A stretch of DNA of 41,929 bases from Rhizobiaceae bacterium. Its GTDB lineage: Bacteria; Pseudomonadota; Alphaproteobacteria; Rhizobiales; Rhizobiaceae. The notes under the pieces are model-generated. The model was not told the DNA's origin and searched no databases. It saw only the letters and a program-made list of their open reading frames with translations. Each line of letters begins with the position of its first letter. Within the stretch, counting starts at the first letter, position 1. The translations under genes and the position numbers were made by a program. The stretch is from assembly GCA_013214695.1 (NCBI GenBank), contig JABSRX010000080.1, forward strand, positions 1-41,929, written 5' to 3'. Positions 16,466 to 25,424 of the stretch are shown piece by piece.

Positions 16466-18292
16466 ATGACGACCAGAACCAGGACATTTGCACTTGTTGC
16501 CGCGATTTTTCTCGTCGTGGCGATCTTTGCGATTCCTAATCTTCTGTCGACGACCTTTGTCAAACAACGGGTGGCAGATCAGCTGTCACAACTGACGGGC
16601 CGGCAGGTCGCCCTTGAAGGCGACAGCAGTATCTCGCTGCGCCCCTATCTCGGGGTGAGCTACGACAATGTAACGATCAGTGACGCTGCCGATGCGGAAG
16701 GCAAACCGCTTATTGCTATTGATGAGTTGAAGGCCAAACTGGGGCTTTTTGCTGCCCTGTTTGGGGACGCGGAACTGACGGAGATCGAGCTCATCCGTCC
16801 CCATTTTCACCTGCGGATCGACCAAAACGGCCACAGAAACTGGCTTCCTGAGCACGGTCAAATGGGCGCACATATCGCCGACCCGGAGCTGGGAGACCGC
16901 TTACGGCTAGGCCGTCTGCGCATCGAAGACGGCATTCTCGAACTCATCAATGAACGCGATCGGCAAACCAGAGATCTGACAGCCATCAACGGTCAATTCG
17001 TTTGGCCAAATATTGCCGACGCGGCAAACGCTCAGGTTTCTGCCGTCTGGCGCGGTGAAATCATGGAGATCAACGCCAGTTTCGCCGAGCCGCTAAACTT
17101 GCTGCGCAATGGCAAGTCTGAAATCTCGATCAAGCTCGATTCCAAGCCACTCAATCTGTCATTCGATGGCATGGCCGAAGGTGCAAACGATCGCTTTGAC
17201 GGGGCATTGAGCATTTCATCGCCCTCTCCCAAACGCTTGGCAGACTGGATCGGCTCCCAACTGCCGGCCTTTCAGAAGCTAGGCGAAACATCTGTCTCGG
17301 GAGACGTTGTTCTCGAAGGGGCCAATTTAGAATTTCCCGAAGCCAACATTGGGCTGGAAGGCCATGAGGGCACCGGCCGCTTGCAGCTGGCGCTTCGAGA
17401 GGACGGGTTGTTCGCCGTCAATGGCACCCTGGCATTTGACACCATCGCGCTACCTCAAATTGATCAATTGCTCCAGGGTCCCACCGCCGCGTCGACTGAT
17501 GAAAACACCACTTCAAAATTTGATCTCAGCTTTGTCGAAGGCCTAGCCTTGGATGTTCGGCTCTCGGCCAATTCCGCCTCAGGTACCCCCTTCCCTGTCG
17601 CCAATCTCGCCGCTGCCGCGATCATCAATGATGGAAGGGCAAGCTTCGACATTGGTCAGGCTGAATCGCTTGGTGGCACGATATCCGGATCGATCAATCT
17701 GCAGTCCCAGGAAGACGCAATTGCGCTATCAGCCAACCTGGTTGCTACTGCCATTGATCTTAGCGAACTGACCCAGGTGTACAAAGACACGGGATTTTCA
17801 CTTGAAGGCAGTGGGGACGTCACGATCAATCTCAAATCGATTGGCCAGGATGCTGCGGGGCTGATGCGGCGGCTCAACGGCGAGGGGCAGATGCGCGCCA
17901 TCGATGGCACCTTGATCGGACTGGACCTGCCAGACCTGTTTGAGGAATCGAATGCCGGGTCAGATGCGGTCATCCGCGTTTCGTCGGGATCGACAGACTA
18001 TTCGGAACTCAATCTCGGCTACTTCATCGCCAATGGAACTGCTTTCCTACGTGACAGCAACCTGTTGGCAGATGCGATCGATGTCCTATTGAAGGGACGT
18101 GTCGATCTGGTGCGCTCTACGCTTGCCCTGAGAGGCATGATCAAGAACAGCGCGGGTGAAACCTCCGAAATGCAAGACCTGCAGTTCTTTGTTGGAGGAA
18201 CGGCGGCATCGCCTCTCTTTGTTCCTCTGCCGATGACAAAAAGATCAACTGAACCGCCCCAGCAAGAAGAGAAAGCAGCGGCTGATCAGTAG
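16466..18292 (+). CDS. AsmA-family protein
   Basis: The 608-residue protein starts with a short basic stretch and one hydrophobic anchor (residues about 8-30, FALVAAIFLVVAIFAIPNLL), then the AsmA N-terminal pattern FVKQRVADQLSQLTGRQVALEGD...SLRPYLGVSYDNVTISD. The C-terminal third has the AsmA-like LNGEGQMRAIDGTLIGLDL and LKGRVDLVRSTLALRGMI segments. AsmA-like proteins are inner-membrane anchored, extend into the periplasm, and are linked to outer-membrane assembly and, for larger relatives, phospholipid transport between membranes. The exact role of this one is unknown. It is divergent from aacS and convergent with the cyclase gene; the 71-nt gap to the latter shows no obvious terminator. Confidence 0.9.
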   Translation: MTTRTRTFALVAAIFLVVAIFAIPNLLSTTFVKQRVADQLSQLTGRQVALEGDSSISLRPYLGVSYDNVTISDAADAEGKPLIAIDELKAKLGLFAALFGDAELTEIELIRPHFHLRIDQNGHRNWLPEHGQMGAHIADPELGDRLRLGRLRIEDGILELINERDRQTRDLTAINGQFVWPNIADAANAQVSAVWRGEIMEINASFAEPLNLLRNGKSEISIKLDSKPLNLSFDGMAEGANDRFDGALSISSPSPKRLADWIGSQLPAFQKLGETSVSGDVVLEGANLEFPEANIGLEGHEGTGRLQLALREDGLFAVNGTLAFDTIALPQIDQLLQGPTAASTDENTTSKFDLSFVEGLALDVRLSANSASGTPFPVANLAAAAIINDGRASFDIGQAESLGGTISGSINLQSQEDAIALSANLVATAIDLSELTQVYKDTGFSLEGSGDVTINLKSIGQDAAGLMRRLNGEGQMRAIDGTLIGLDLPDLFEESNAGSDAVIRVSSGSTDYSELNLGYFIANGTAFLRDSNLLADAIDVLLKGRVDLVRSTLALRGMIKNSAGETSEMQDLQFFVGGTAASPLFVPLPMTKRSTEPPQQEEKAAADQ

Positions 18293-18363
18293 TCCGCAAG
18301 CCGCTGGCGACGATCGGCGTGCGCCAAGCGCGACGTGGTAAGCCGACCGGGCCAAGAGCCCCT

Positions 18364-19626
18364 CTAGTTCATCATCATCGCTTTTTCGCCGGCTTCGGTC
18401 ACCGGTTCCGCGATTGTTGCCTGCACTTCGTTGAAGGCAAACAATTCGGTCTTGCCAGCAACACCTTTCAATTGGAACTCGCCAATGCTGGTCCAGTCTT
18501 CCGGCGTTACAGCAGCAATTTCCTTGGTCGCCAACGCCTGGGCATCGACGGCCTTGGTCAGTGTCTCGATGCGCTCAACTTCATTGATGGTCGGTCCAAT
18601 GACGGAGAAGGAAAGCCGCGAGGCGACACCAATATTGCCAAACATTACCTCGCCAATGTTCAATCCGATGCCGAAGTCAAAAGGTGTCAGGCCTTCAGTC
18701 TTGCGCCTTTCATTCGTGTCTTTGGCGCATTGCAGCGTCTTTTGCATGGCCATTGTCGCATTGTGGATCGCTTCCACCTTGCCGACCTCGTCTTCAAACG
18801 GGAAAATTGCCAAAACGGCATCGCCGATAAAGTCGAGGACTTCACCATTGAACTCAATCGTTGGTCCGGCGGTACACTCGAAATAATCATTGAGCAGACC
18901 CAGGAAATCCTCTGGCGACATCGTGTCAGCCAATTCGGTTGAGCGGCGCATATCCGAATACCAAACAATCGCCTTGGTTTCGCGGCCATCACCCAACTTG
19001 ATTGCACCATCCAGCACCTCGCGACCGGCCTGCCGGCCGAGGTAGGTTTCCGTCACGTTGCGGGCAATCCGGTGTTGGACAACGTTTTTGCAGGCGGCGG
19101 CGAAGCGGCGTTGAATTTTCTTCAGGGCGGCAAGATCATCGTCTGAGAAACCACCTGGACGGTCGCTGGACCACATAACAAGGATACCGCCTTCCATGCG
19201 GGTATTGCGGACTTGGGTTTCATTGAAAGCGGTCGCGATGAGCAGGTAGTCGGTGTGCCCCTCCTCGGCCAACTCTTCCAGAATCTCAAAGTCCATCATC
19301 TTGTTGGGGCCGTCCAGATTGCGGCGCAGCGTATTCAAGCCATTTTCCAGCACAAAATTCATCGGACTTCTCAGCCACTCGTCCGAAACACTGTCCTGAT
19401 GGGCAAACTGTTCGAAGATGGTGTCCTTGCCACGGTTCCAAAGCACGGTCTCGGCCTGGAACAAGGGATGCAGCGTCGGCCACATCAGGCGACATCGGCT
19501 GAGCGGCACGCCGGCTGCGGTTAAGCGGAAGCAGGTCTGCGAAAACAGGTCAACGATATTGGGCTGGGCAAGGGCCTGATCAATCAGCCACTCGCCAACT
19601 TCAGTGATGAGGGTGTTGCGGTTCAT
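18364..19626 (-). CDS. Class III adenylate/guanylate cyclase domain protein
   Basis: The 420-residue protein has a C-terminal class III cyclase domain (about 215-390) after a ~190-residue N-terminal region of GAF-like character that I cannot assign firmly. Both metal-binding aspartates are present, D225 in VWYSDMRRSTEL and D269 in DFIGDAVLAIF, as are the transition-state Asn and Arg in VIGPTINEVERIE. The position four residues before D269, which is Lys in typical adenylate cyclases (KFIGD), is Asp265 here, so nucleotide specificity is uncertain. No membrane segments are visible, so it is likely cytosolic. The family makes cAMP (less often cGMP) from NTP. The gene stands alone, with a 14-bp palindrome about 90 nt upstream. 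Confidence 0.9.
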   Translation of the reverse strand: MNRNTLITEVGEWLIDQALAQPNIVDLFSQTCFRLTAAGVPLSRCRLMWPTLHPLFQAETVLWNRGKDTIFEQFAHQDSVSDEWLRSPMNFVLENGLNTLRRNLDGPNKMMDFEILEELAEEGHTDYLLIATAFNETQVRNTRMEGGILVMWSSDRPGGFSDDDLAALKKIQRRFAAACKNVVQHRIARNVTETYLGRQAGREVLDGAIKLGDGRETKAIVWYSDMRRSTELADTMSPEDFLGLLNDYFECTAGPTIEFNGEVLDFIGDAVLAIFPFEDEVGKVEAIHNATMAMQKTLQCAKDTNERRKTEGLTPFDFGIGLNIGEVMFGNIGVASRLSFSVIGPTINEVERIETLTKAVDAQALATKEIAAVTPEDWTSIGEFQLKGVAGKTELFAFNEVQATIAEPVTEAGEKAMMMN

Positions 19627-19712
19627 GATATCTGTCCAAAGTTGGATCGCCCTGATGTTGGGGTCTGCGACCTCAATTTCAAGACTCCATTAGTCCGCGA
19701 TCTGCACCGGCA

Positions 19713-19726
19713 TTCACAATTGTGAA
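19713..19726. promoter_or_regulatory. 14-bp perfect palindrome upstream of the cyclase gene
   Basis: TTCACAATTGTGAA is self-complementary and lies between potI and the cyclase gene, about 87-100 nt upstream of the cyclase start. The length, symmetry and position suit a dimeric repressor or activator site, and the TTGTGAA half could act as part of a -35 element. I do not recognise the binding protein. Confidence 0.45.
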
Positions 19727-19753
19727 AGCGCGACCATCTCGCGCATGTGAGTA

Positions 19754-20572
19754 CTACGCCTGAGCCGCCAATTGCTCTGCCCTTTGGCGTCGCAATTCCT
19801 GCCGCTTCATGGTCAGGGATGCCACCAAAACGCCACTGGCCACGGCGGCAACCAAAATCGCGCAAATGGCATTGATCTCGGGCGTCACACCCAACCGCAC
19901 CTGACTGAATATCTTCATTGGCAGCGTCGTTGCACCCGGCCCGGAATTGAACTGGGCAATCACCAGATCATCCAGCGACAGCGTGAACGCCAGCATCCAG
20001 CCCGCACAGATGGATGGGGCGATGATCGGCAGGGTGATCTGCATGAAGGCCCGGGCGGGCGTCGCACCCAGATCAAGCGCAGCTTCCTCAAGAGAGCGGT
20101 CAAATGTGATCAGCCGCGATTGCACCACCACGGCCACAAAACACATCGAAAAGGTAATATGAGCCAGAATAACCGTCGTCATGCCGCGATCCATGCCCAT
20201 GGCAACGAACAGCAATAGCAGGCTGAGGCCAGTGATGACTTCAGGCATGACCAGCGGTGCATAGACCATTCCTGAAAACAGAAAGCGCCCCCTAAACACA
20301 TTGTGGCGCACCAAAGCCAATGCCGCCAGCGTACCCAGAACAGTTGCGATCGTCGCAGCCACCAGTCCGACCCGAATCGTCACCCAAGCGGCGCTCATCA
20401 ACCCCTCATTCTCAAACGCTCGCACATACCATTGCGTTGAGAACCCGGCCCAAACAGTCACCAGACGGGATTCGTTGAAGGAATAGACGATCAAAATGAG
20501 GATCGGAATGTAGAGGAAGGCAAAGCCGAATACCACGGCCGTAATGTTGAAACCGGTCCAGGACTTGTTCAT
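19754..20572 (-). CDS. potI: Putrescine ABC transporter permease PotI
   Basis: This 272-residue inner-membrane permease is one half of the PotFGHI-type putrescine import channel. It has about six hydrophobic spans and the EAA loop LEEAALDLGATPARAFMQITLPIIAP, followed by the PotI/PotC-like SLDDLVIAQFNSGPGATTLPMKIFS. Its ATG overlaps the potH stop by 4 nt, indicating translational coupling. It is the last gene of the minus-strand cluster potF-potG-potH-potI. The last ~15 residues form a basic Gln/Arg-rich cytosolic tail. A spermidine-preferring (PotC-like) role is possible, but the gene order and the neighbouring PuuA-like gene favour putrescine. Confidence 0.92.
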   Translation of the reverse strand: MNKSWTGFNITAVVFGFAFLYIPILILIVYSFNESRLVTVWAGFSTQWYVRAFENEGLMSAAWVTIRVGLVAATIATVLGTLAALALVRHNVFRGRFLFSGMVYAPLVMPEVITGLSLLLLFVAMGMDRGMTTVILAHITFSMCFVAVVVQSRLITFDRSLEEAALDLGATPARAFMQITLPIIAPSICAGWMLAFTLSLDDLVIAQFNSGPGATTLPMKIFSQVRLGVTPEINAICAILVAAVASGVLVASLTMKRQELRRQRAEQLAAQA

Positions 20573-21480
20573 CGCTCACGCTCCCGGGCCAGAGCCTCAC
20601 TGCGCTGGAACAACATGATCGGCACGATCAAGATCATCAGCAATATGATGGCGACTGCCGATGAAACCGGCCAGTCGCGGTTTTGGAAGAACTCGTCATA
20701 GAGCGTTCGCCCAATCATCAGCGTTTCTGAGCCACCCAAGAGTGACGGGATCACGAACTCGCCGACCGTAGGGATGAACACCAGGAAACACCCGGCGATG
20801 ACCCCCGGCATGGAAAGAGGCCAAGTCACTTTCCAAAACGCCTGGCGCTGCGTGCAACCCAGGTCCATCGCCGCTTCTAGCAATGAAAAATCCTGACGCT
20901 CCAGGTTGGCGTAGAGCGGCAGAACCATGAACGGCAAATAGGAATAGACGATGCCAATGTAGACAGCGGTATTGGTGTTCAAGATGGTCAGCGGCTCACT
21001 GATCAACCCAATCCAAAGCAGGAACTGGTTCAGCAACCCTTCCTTCTTCAGGATGCCAATCCACGCATAGACGCGTATCAGAAACGAGGTCCAAAACGGC
21101 AGAATCACAAGCATCAGCAACATCGGACGCCACGTCCGTGGCGCGCGCGCCATGCCATAGGCCATGGGATAGCCGATCAGCAGGGTGAGGAACGTCGAAA
21201 TCACCGCAATCTGCAAACTGGAGATATAGCTTTTCCAGTACAGGGAATCTTCGGTGATGAAGATGTAGTTATAGAACGAAAACTGGCCGATCGCCCGCCA
21301 CCAGCCCGCCGGTCCATCCCAAAAATCGAATGTGGGGGTATAAGGAGGTTGAGCAATAGCCGGTTCTGAAACCGACAGTTTGGCAACAATCAAAAACGGG
21401 GCGAGAAAGAAGATCAGCAGCCAGATATAGGGCAGCCAAATGGTGCTCTTCGCCAAAATCGACCTCAGCGCCGCCTTCAT
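20569..21480 (-). CDS. potH: Putrescine ABC transporter permease PotH
   Basis: The 303-residue protein pairs with PotI to form the membrane channel. It has a first span near residues 14-36 (WLPYIWLLIFFLAPFLIVAKLS), a periplasmic segment, and the EAA loop LLEAAMDLGCTQRQAFWKVTWPLSMPG with the PotH-like FIPTVGEFVIPSLLGGSETLMIG downstream. The ATG at 21480 is preceded by a very strong ribosome site (GGAGGAGGGAGG), unlike its neighbours, which may ensure supply of the channel after the 70-nt gap from potG. Confidence 0.92.
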   Translation of the reverse strand: MKAALRSILAKSTIWLPYIWLLIFFLAPFLIVAKLSVSEPAIAQPPYTPTFDFWDGPAGWWRAIGQFSFYNYIFITEDSLYWKSYISSLQIAVISTFLTLLIGYPMAYGMARAPRTWRPMLLMLVILPFWTSFLIRVYAWIGILKKEGLLNQFLLWIGLISEPLTILNTNTAVYIGIVYSYLPFMVLPLYANLERQDFSLLEAAMDLGCTQRQAFWKVTWPLSMPGVIAGCFLVFIPTVGEFVIPSLLGGSETLMIGRTLYDEFFQNRDWPVSSAVAIILLMILIVPIMLFQRSEALARERER

Positions 21481-21550
21481 ACGCCTCCCTCCTCCGCTTG
21501 AAGGGCCCCGGGAAGAAAAGCAAAGGCACGCAGTTCGTTCAACATCTCAC

Positions 21551-22696
21551 CTATTCCGTCAAAACCAATGCCGAGGCGGGGTCGACCGAGAGCCATACCC
21601 TGTCCTCCCAGGTGATTGCCTTGGCCGCCGGATCGGTGAGGCTGGTATTGAGAACCGAAACACGGGCGAACTCACCACCGTCCAGTTTGACTTTGAAGAT
21701 GGTCAAGTCGCCGAGATAGGCGATGTCCCAGACAGTACCGGCCAGTTGGTTCCCGCCTTTCGGCTTGTCCAGACTTATAGTCATTTTTTCCGGCCGCGCC
21801 GCCATCCAGACCTGCGCACCTGCCGGGCAAGGATCAGGACAACTGATCTCAAGTTCCTCACCATGTGCCGTCTCAAGCGTCGCAATGCCGCCCTTTGATG
21901 TGACCACTTTCGCAGCAACCAAATTGATGTTCCCCAAAAAGTCGGCAACGTATCGATTTGCCGGCTGTTCGTACATTTGCGCCGGAGGCGCAACCTGCAC
22001 GATCTTGCCTTGCTGCATGACCGCGATGCGGTCGGATACGGTCATCGCCTCCTCCTGATCGTGGGTCACGATCATGAAGGTAATTCCGAGCTTTTCCTGG
22101 AGATCGACCAGTTCGAACTGAGTCTCTTCACGCAGTTTCCGGTCCAAGGCGCCCAGCGGTTCGTCGAGCAGCAGGAGCTTGGGTTGTTTGGCAAGCGACC
22201 GCGCCAGCGCCACCCTTTGCCGTTGCCCACCCGACAGTTGATCGGGTTTGCGTTTGGCAAAATCCTGCATTTTCACCAGGCTCAGCATTTCAGCCACGCG
22301 GTCGGCGATTTCACCGGCCGGCATGCCCTCCTGCTTGAGCCCGAAACCAATGTTTTTCTCCACATTCATATGCGGGAACAGCGCATAGGACTGGAACATC
22401 ATATTCACGGGACGCCGGTAGGGTGGCGTCGACGACAGGTCTTCACCTTCAAGGTAAACAGCGCCTTCCGTAACCTCTTCGAACCCGGCCAGCATGCGCA
22501 TCAACGTTGTTTTGCCACAGCCCGACGGTCCCAGCAGGGCAAAAAACTCACGCTCATAAATCGACAGAGAAAGGTTATCGACAGCCGTCACCGCGCCGTA
22601 GCGCTTGGTGACATTGCGGAATTCGATGAATGGAACAGCATCAGCATCTTCCCAAGGTTGGAAGGTGCGCCGCTGCTGGCTGGATTTCGCATTCAT
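21551..22696 (-). CDS. potG: Putrescine ABC transporter ATP-binding protein PotG
   Basis: PotG is the cytosolic ATPase that powers the importer. The 381-residue product shows Walker A GPSGCGKTT, the signature LSGGQRQRVALARSL, Walker B LLLLDEPLGALD and the H-loop IVTHDQEEA. A C-terminal TOBE-type domain (about 290-380, with WMAARPEKM) is typical of spermidine/putrescine and other MOI-type importers. The frame opens at a TTG at 22717, but the ATG at 22696 (MNAKSSQQ) is a more normal start. It follows potF by about 60 nt, with a GC-rich hairpin in between. Confidence 0.93.
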   Translation of the reverse strand: MNAKSSQQRRTFQPWEDADAVPFIEFRNVTKRYGAVTAVDNLSLSIYEREFFALLGPSGCGKTTLMRMLAGFEEVTEGAVYLEGEDLSSTPPYRRPVNMMFQSYALFPHMNVEKNIGFGLKQEGMPAGEIADRVAEMLSLVKMQDFAKRKPDQLSGGQRQRVALARSLAKQPKLLLLDEPLGALDRKLREETQFELVDLQEKLGITFMIVTHDQEEAMTVSDRIAVMQQGKIVQVAPPAQMYEQPANRYVADFLGNINLVAAKVVTSKGGIATLETAHGEELEISCPDPCPAGAQVWMAARPEKMTISLDKPKGGNQLAGTVWDIAYLGDLTIFKVKLDGGEFARVSVLNTSLTDPAAKAITWEDRVWLSVDPASALVLTE

Positions 22697-22717
22697 GAGA
22701 TCAGGTCCGCCTGGCAA

Positions 22718-22734
22718 GGGGCCTCAGAGGCCCC
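22718..22734. promoter_or_regulatory. Intercistronic hairpin between potF and potG
   Basis: GGGGCCT-CAG-AGGCCCC is a perfect 7-bp stem with a 3-nt loop lying between the potF stop and the potG start. There is no U-tract, so it is unlikely to be a full terminator. Such stems after a binding-protein gene commonly protect the upstream message and let it be made in excess over the channel genes; that role is inferred here. Confidence 0.5.
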
Positions 22735-22758
22735 CTGCTTGTTTGATTGAGTACCGAC

Positions 22759-23850
22759 TTACTGACCGGTCTTGATCTTTGTCCACTCGCGGCTGACCAA
22801 GCGCTGATTACGCGCGCCATAAGGTGTTGTGACGTAGAGGTTGGCCAGTGTGGCTGCGTCCGGATAGATGGCCGGATCTTCAACAACGTCCTTCTCCAGC
22901 AGCGGTGTGGAGGCTTCGTTGCCGTTGGCGTAGTAGACATAGTTGGATGCCTTGGCGATGACATCAGGGCGCATGATGTAGTCGAGGAAGGCGTGGGCCT
23001 CGTCGACATTCTTTGCGTCCGCCGGAATGGCCATCTGGTCAAACCACATCAAAGCGCCCTGTGACGGAATGGAGTAACCCACTTCAACGCCGGCATCGGC
23101 TTCAGCAGCACGGTCGCGCGCCTGGAAAACGTCCCCAGACCAGCCTACGGCCAAACAGATATCACCATTGGCCAGCGCGTTGATGTATTCGGACGAGTGG
23201 AACTTTTGCACACTGTCACGAACGGTCTGCAACAGAGCTGCTGCCTCGCGCAGCTCATCAGCGTTCTTGCTGTCAGGGTCTTTGCCGAGGAAGTTCAGCG
23301 CTGCTGGGATAATTTCCGCCGGCGCGTCGAGGATATGCACGCCGCAGTCTTTAAACTTAGCGAGTTTTTCAGGATCGAAAATGACATCCCATGACGTCAC
23401 TGCACCGCCGATACGCTCCTGAGCAGCTTTCACATTGTAGCCAATACCTGTGGTGCCCCACATATAGTTGATCGAATATTTCTGGCCCGGATCGTAGGCT
23501 TCCGTGCGGTTTTGAATTTCAGCCCAGAGGTTCTTGGAGTTCGGCAGTTTGCTCATGTCCAGAGGCTGGAACACACCGGCCTGAATCTGCCGCGCCAGGA
23601 ACGTGCCCGATGGAACAACCACGTCATACCCTGTGCCACCTGCCAGCAGCTTGGTCTCGAGGATCTCGTTGGAATCAAATACGTCATAGACAACTTTAAT
23701 TCCGGTTTCCTTGGTGAAGTCAGTCAGAACCGATTCATCGATATAGTCCGACCAGTTGTAAACGTTGACGACACGCTCCTGGGCGTTGGACGCGGTTGCG
23801 ATGGCGGCAAGAGCAGCGGACAGCACCAATGATTTGGCAATTGATTTCAT
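22759..23850 (-). CDS. potF: Putrescine-binding periplasmic protein PotF
   Basis: PotF captures putrescine in the periplasm and delivers it to PotGHI. The 363-residue precursor has a clear signal peptide (residues 1-23, cleavage after ...TASNA), then the family start ERVVNVYNWSDYIDESVLTDFTKETGIKV. Further PotF/PotD motifs are YDVVVPSGTFLARQI, YSINYMWGTTGIGYN, DICLAVGWSGDVFQA and the C-terminal YVTTPYGARNQRLVSREWTKIKTG. Ligand choice among polyamines cannot be settled by eye. It is the first of the four transporter genes, with a 96-nt gap from the GS-like gene that may hold its own promoter. The start is preceded by GGGAACC. Confidence 0.93.
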   Translation of the reverse strand: MKSIAKSLVLSAALAAIATASNAQERVVNVYNWSDYIDESVLTDFTKETGIKVVYDVFDSNEILETKLLAGGTGYDVVVPSGTFLARQIQAGVFQPLDMSKLPNSKNLWAEIQNRTEAYDPGQKYSINYMWGTTGIGYNVKAAQERIGGAVTSWDVIFDPEKLAKFKDCGVHILDAPAEIIPAALNFLGKDPDSKNADELREAAALLQTVRDSVQKFHSSEYINALANGDICLAVGWSGDVFQARDRAAEADAGVEVGYSIPSQGALMWFDQMAIPADAKNVDEAHAFLDYIMRPDVIAKASNYVYYANGNEASTPLLEKDVVEDPAIYPDAATLANLYVTTPYGARNQRLVSREWTKIKTGQ

Positions 23851-23905
23851 GACTAGGTTCCCAATTTTGTAGTTATCTTCACTCGCTTTCGCGGCGATTG
23901 AAAAA

Positions 23906-23935
23906 ATCTTAGGTCAGTCGGACCGAATTTTGCAA
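23906..23935 (-). promoter_or_regulatory. Possible sigma70-type promoter for potFGHI
   Basis: On the minus strand TTGCAA (23930-23935) and TAAGAT (23906-23911) are separated by 18 nt, each matching four of six consensus positions. They lie about 60-85 nt before the potF start. The match is weak and could be chance. Confidence 0.3.
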
Positions 23936-23946
23936 ATGGAATTCGC

Positions 23947-25374
23947 CTACAGGAAAGTCCGACGTTCCAGGGCCGACATATCTTCACGAAACACTTCGAT
24001 TTCGGCGCGTTTGATCGCTGCGAGATTATCGCGCATTTGGGTGCCCAAAGCCCGGGCCGCGAAACCGCTCACGGCAAAGGCAGCCAATGCTTCACTCAGC
24101 GAAGCCGGCAGGCTCTCACCGCGGTTGGGCGTGTCCTCTTCATAGGCATTGCCAACCAGTTCGGCGGGCGGGTCTTGCGCTGCTTTCAGCCCGTCCATCA
24201 TGCCTTCCAGAATGGCCGCCATCACCAGATAGGGATTGGCATCCGCCCCCGACACCCTGTGCTCGACGCGCTTGGCTGCATCCGGGGCAGCAGGCAGCCG
24301 CAACGACACGGAACGGTTATTGGTTCCCCAATTGACCCGTGTTGGGGCGTAGGAACCCGGCGCCATACGTCGGAACCCATTGTGGGAGTTGATGAAAACC
24401 AAAGCCATGTCCGGCATGGTCGCCAGCAGTCCGCTGACGCAATGCCCGAGTTTCTCATCCCCGTCAGAACCGGCAAAAATATTGGCCCCATCCGGACCCA
24501 GGATACTGGTGTGGACATGCATGCCGTTGCCCGGTTGACCAATGAAAGGCTTGGCCATGAATGTTGCGACCAGCCCATGCAAACGCGCGCATTCGCGCAC
24601 AATGCGCTTCAGCAGGATCACGTCGTCCGCAGCCCTTAGGGCATCACCGCGATGGTTGAGATTGACCTCATATTGCCCGGGTCCGGCTTCCTTGACGATG
24701 GTGTCGACCGGCACGCCCGCCCATTTGGCAGCGTTTCGAATATCTCGGAAGATCGGCGCTTTTTCGGCCAGGGCGTCGAGCCCGTACATGAATTGGGCAT
24801 CCGGTGTGTCGGCAAAGGAAGCGACCTGAAAGATCTCACCCTCGTTTTCATTTGGGACCAGCAAATGAAATTCCAGCTCAAAGGCGCAGACCGCGGTCAT
24901 CCCCTGTCCCGCCAGCCGTGTGACAGCTTGGTCCAACACACTGCGCGCGCAGCCGCCAAAGGTTTCGCCATCCGGACCGACCGTTTGCAAAATGATTTGT
25001 GCAGTCTTCGCGTCACTGGGCTGCAGGACAGCCTCGCCGCTGCCCCATGGCACGGCGCTCAGCGAGCTGGGCACAGCCCGACAAAACCCGTCACGGTCAC
25101 CACTGGAGATGTGCAAGCCGGTCTCTTCCACCTCATTGCCCCACACATCGAGTGCGTGCAGCGACAGCGGAAAGTTCACGCCTTCCGCAAAGGCCTTCTT
25201 GAGGGTCGAAACTGGCGCCCATTTGCCACGGGCAATACCATTGGGATCGACCAACACAAGCTCGACATTTTCAACATTGGGATGGTTTTGCAGGAAATCG
25301 CTTAGTGCCGTCACGGTGGTCCCATTGTCGGGTGAGTTTCCATCGTCATGGCGCGGCAAGTGCCGGGCTGTCAA
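23947..25374 (-). CDS. Glutamine synthetase-family enzyme, gamma-glutamylpolyamine synthetase-like
   Basis: The protein has the glutamine synthetase fold: a beta-grasp N-terminus (VELVLVDPNGIARGKWAPV) and a catalytic domain with FELEFHLL metal ligands, GPGQYEVNLNH, ATFMAKPFIGQPGNGMHVHTS (ATP/metal site) and the late RRMAPGSYAPTRVNWGTNNRSVSLR and EHRVSGADANPYLVMAAIL. It lacks the adenylylation-site region of GlnA. Next to potFGHI it most likely ligates glutamate to putrescine or another amine, the first step of the gamma-glutamyl route. The start is uncertain: the TTG at 25374 gives 475 residues; an in-frame GTG at 25314 would give 455, closer to the family. A second, more PuuA-like enzyme lies at 33229. 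Confidence 0.85.
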   Translation of the reverse strand: MTARHLPRHDDGNSPDNGTTVTALSDFLQNHPNVENVELVLVDPNGIARGKWAPVSTLKKAFAEGVNFPLSLHALDVWGNEVEETGLHISSGDRDGFCRAVPSSLSAVPWGSGEAVLQPSDAKTAQIILQTVGPDGETFGGCARSVLDQAVTRLAGQGMTAVCAFELEFHLLVPNENEGEIFQVASFADTPDAQFMYGLDALAEKAPIFRDIRNAAKWAGVPVDTIVKEAGPGQYEVNLNHRGDALRAADDVILLKRIVRECARLHGLVATFMAKPFIGQPGNGMHVHTSILGPDGANIFAGSDGDEKLGHCVSGLLATMPDMALVFINSHNGFRRMAPGSYAPTRVNWGTNNRSVSLRLPAAPDAAKRVEHRVSGADANPYLVMAAILEGMMDGLKAAQDPPAELVGNAYEEDTPNRGESLPASLSEALAAFAVSGFAARALGTQMRDNLAAIKRAEIEVFREDMSALERRTFL

Positions 25375-25382
25375 TTGCCGTC

Positions 25383-25418
25383 TTGAGGCCGTCCAATCCT
25401 CGAATTGGACGGCCTCAA
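25383..25418. repeat. 15-bp perfect inverted repeat after the lytic transglycosylase gene
   Basis: TTGAGGCCGTCCAAT (25383-25397) and ATTGGACGGCCTCAA (25404-25418) are exact reverse complements around a 6-nt loop. It starts just after the minus-strand transglycosylase stop and ends 9 nt before the upstream-most start of the GS-like gene. No U-run follows, so it resembles a factor-dependent terminator, an RNA-processing stem or an attenuator rather than a classical intrinsic terminator. Confidence 0.8.
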
Positions 25419-25424
25419 CTTAGA

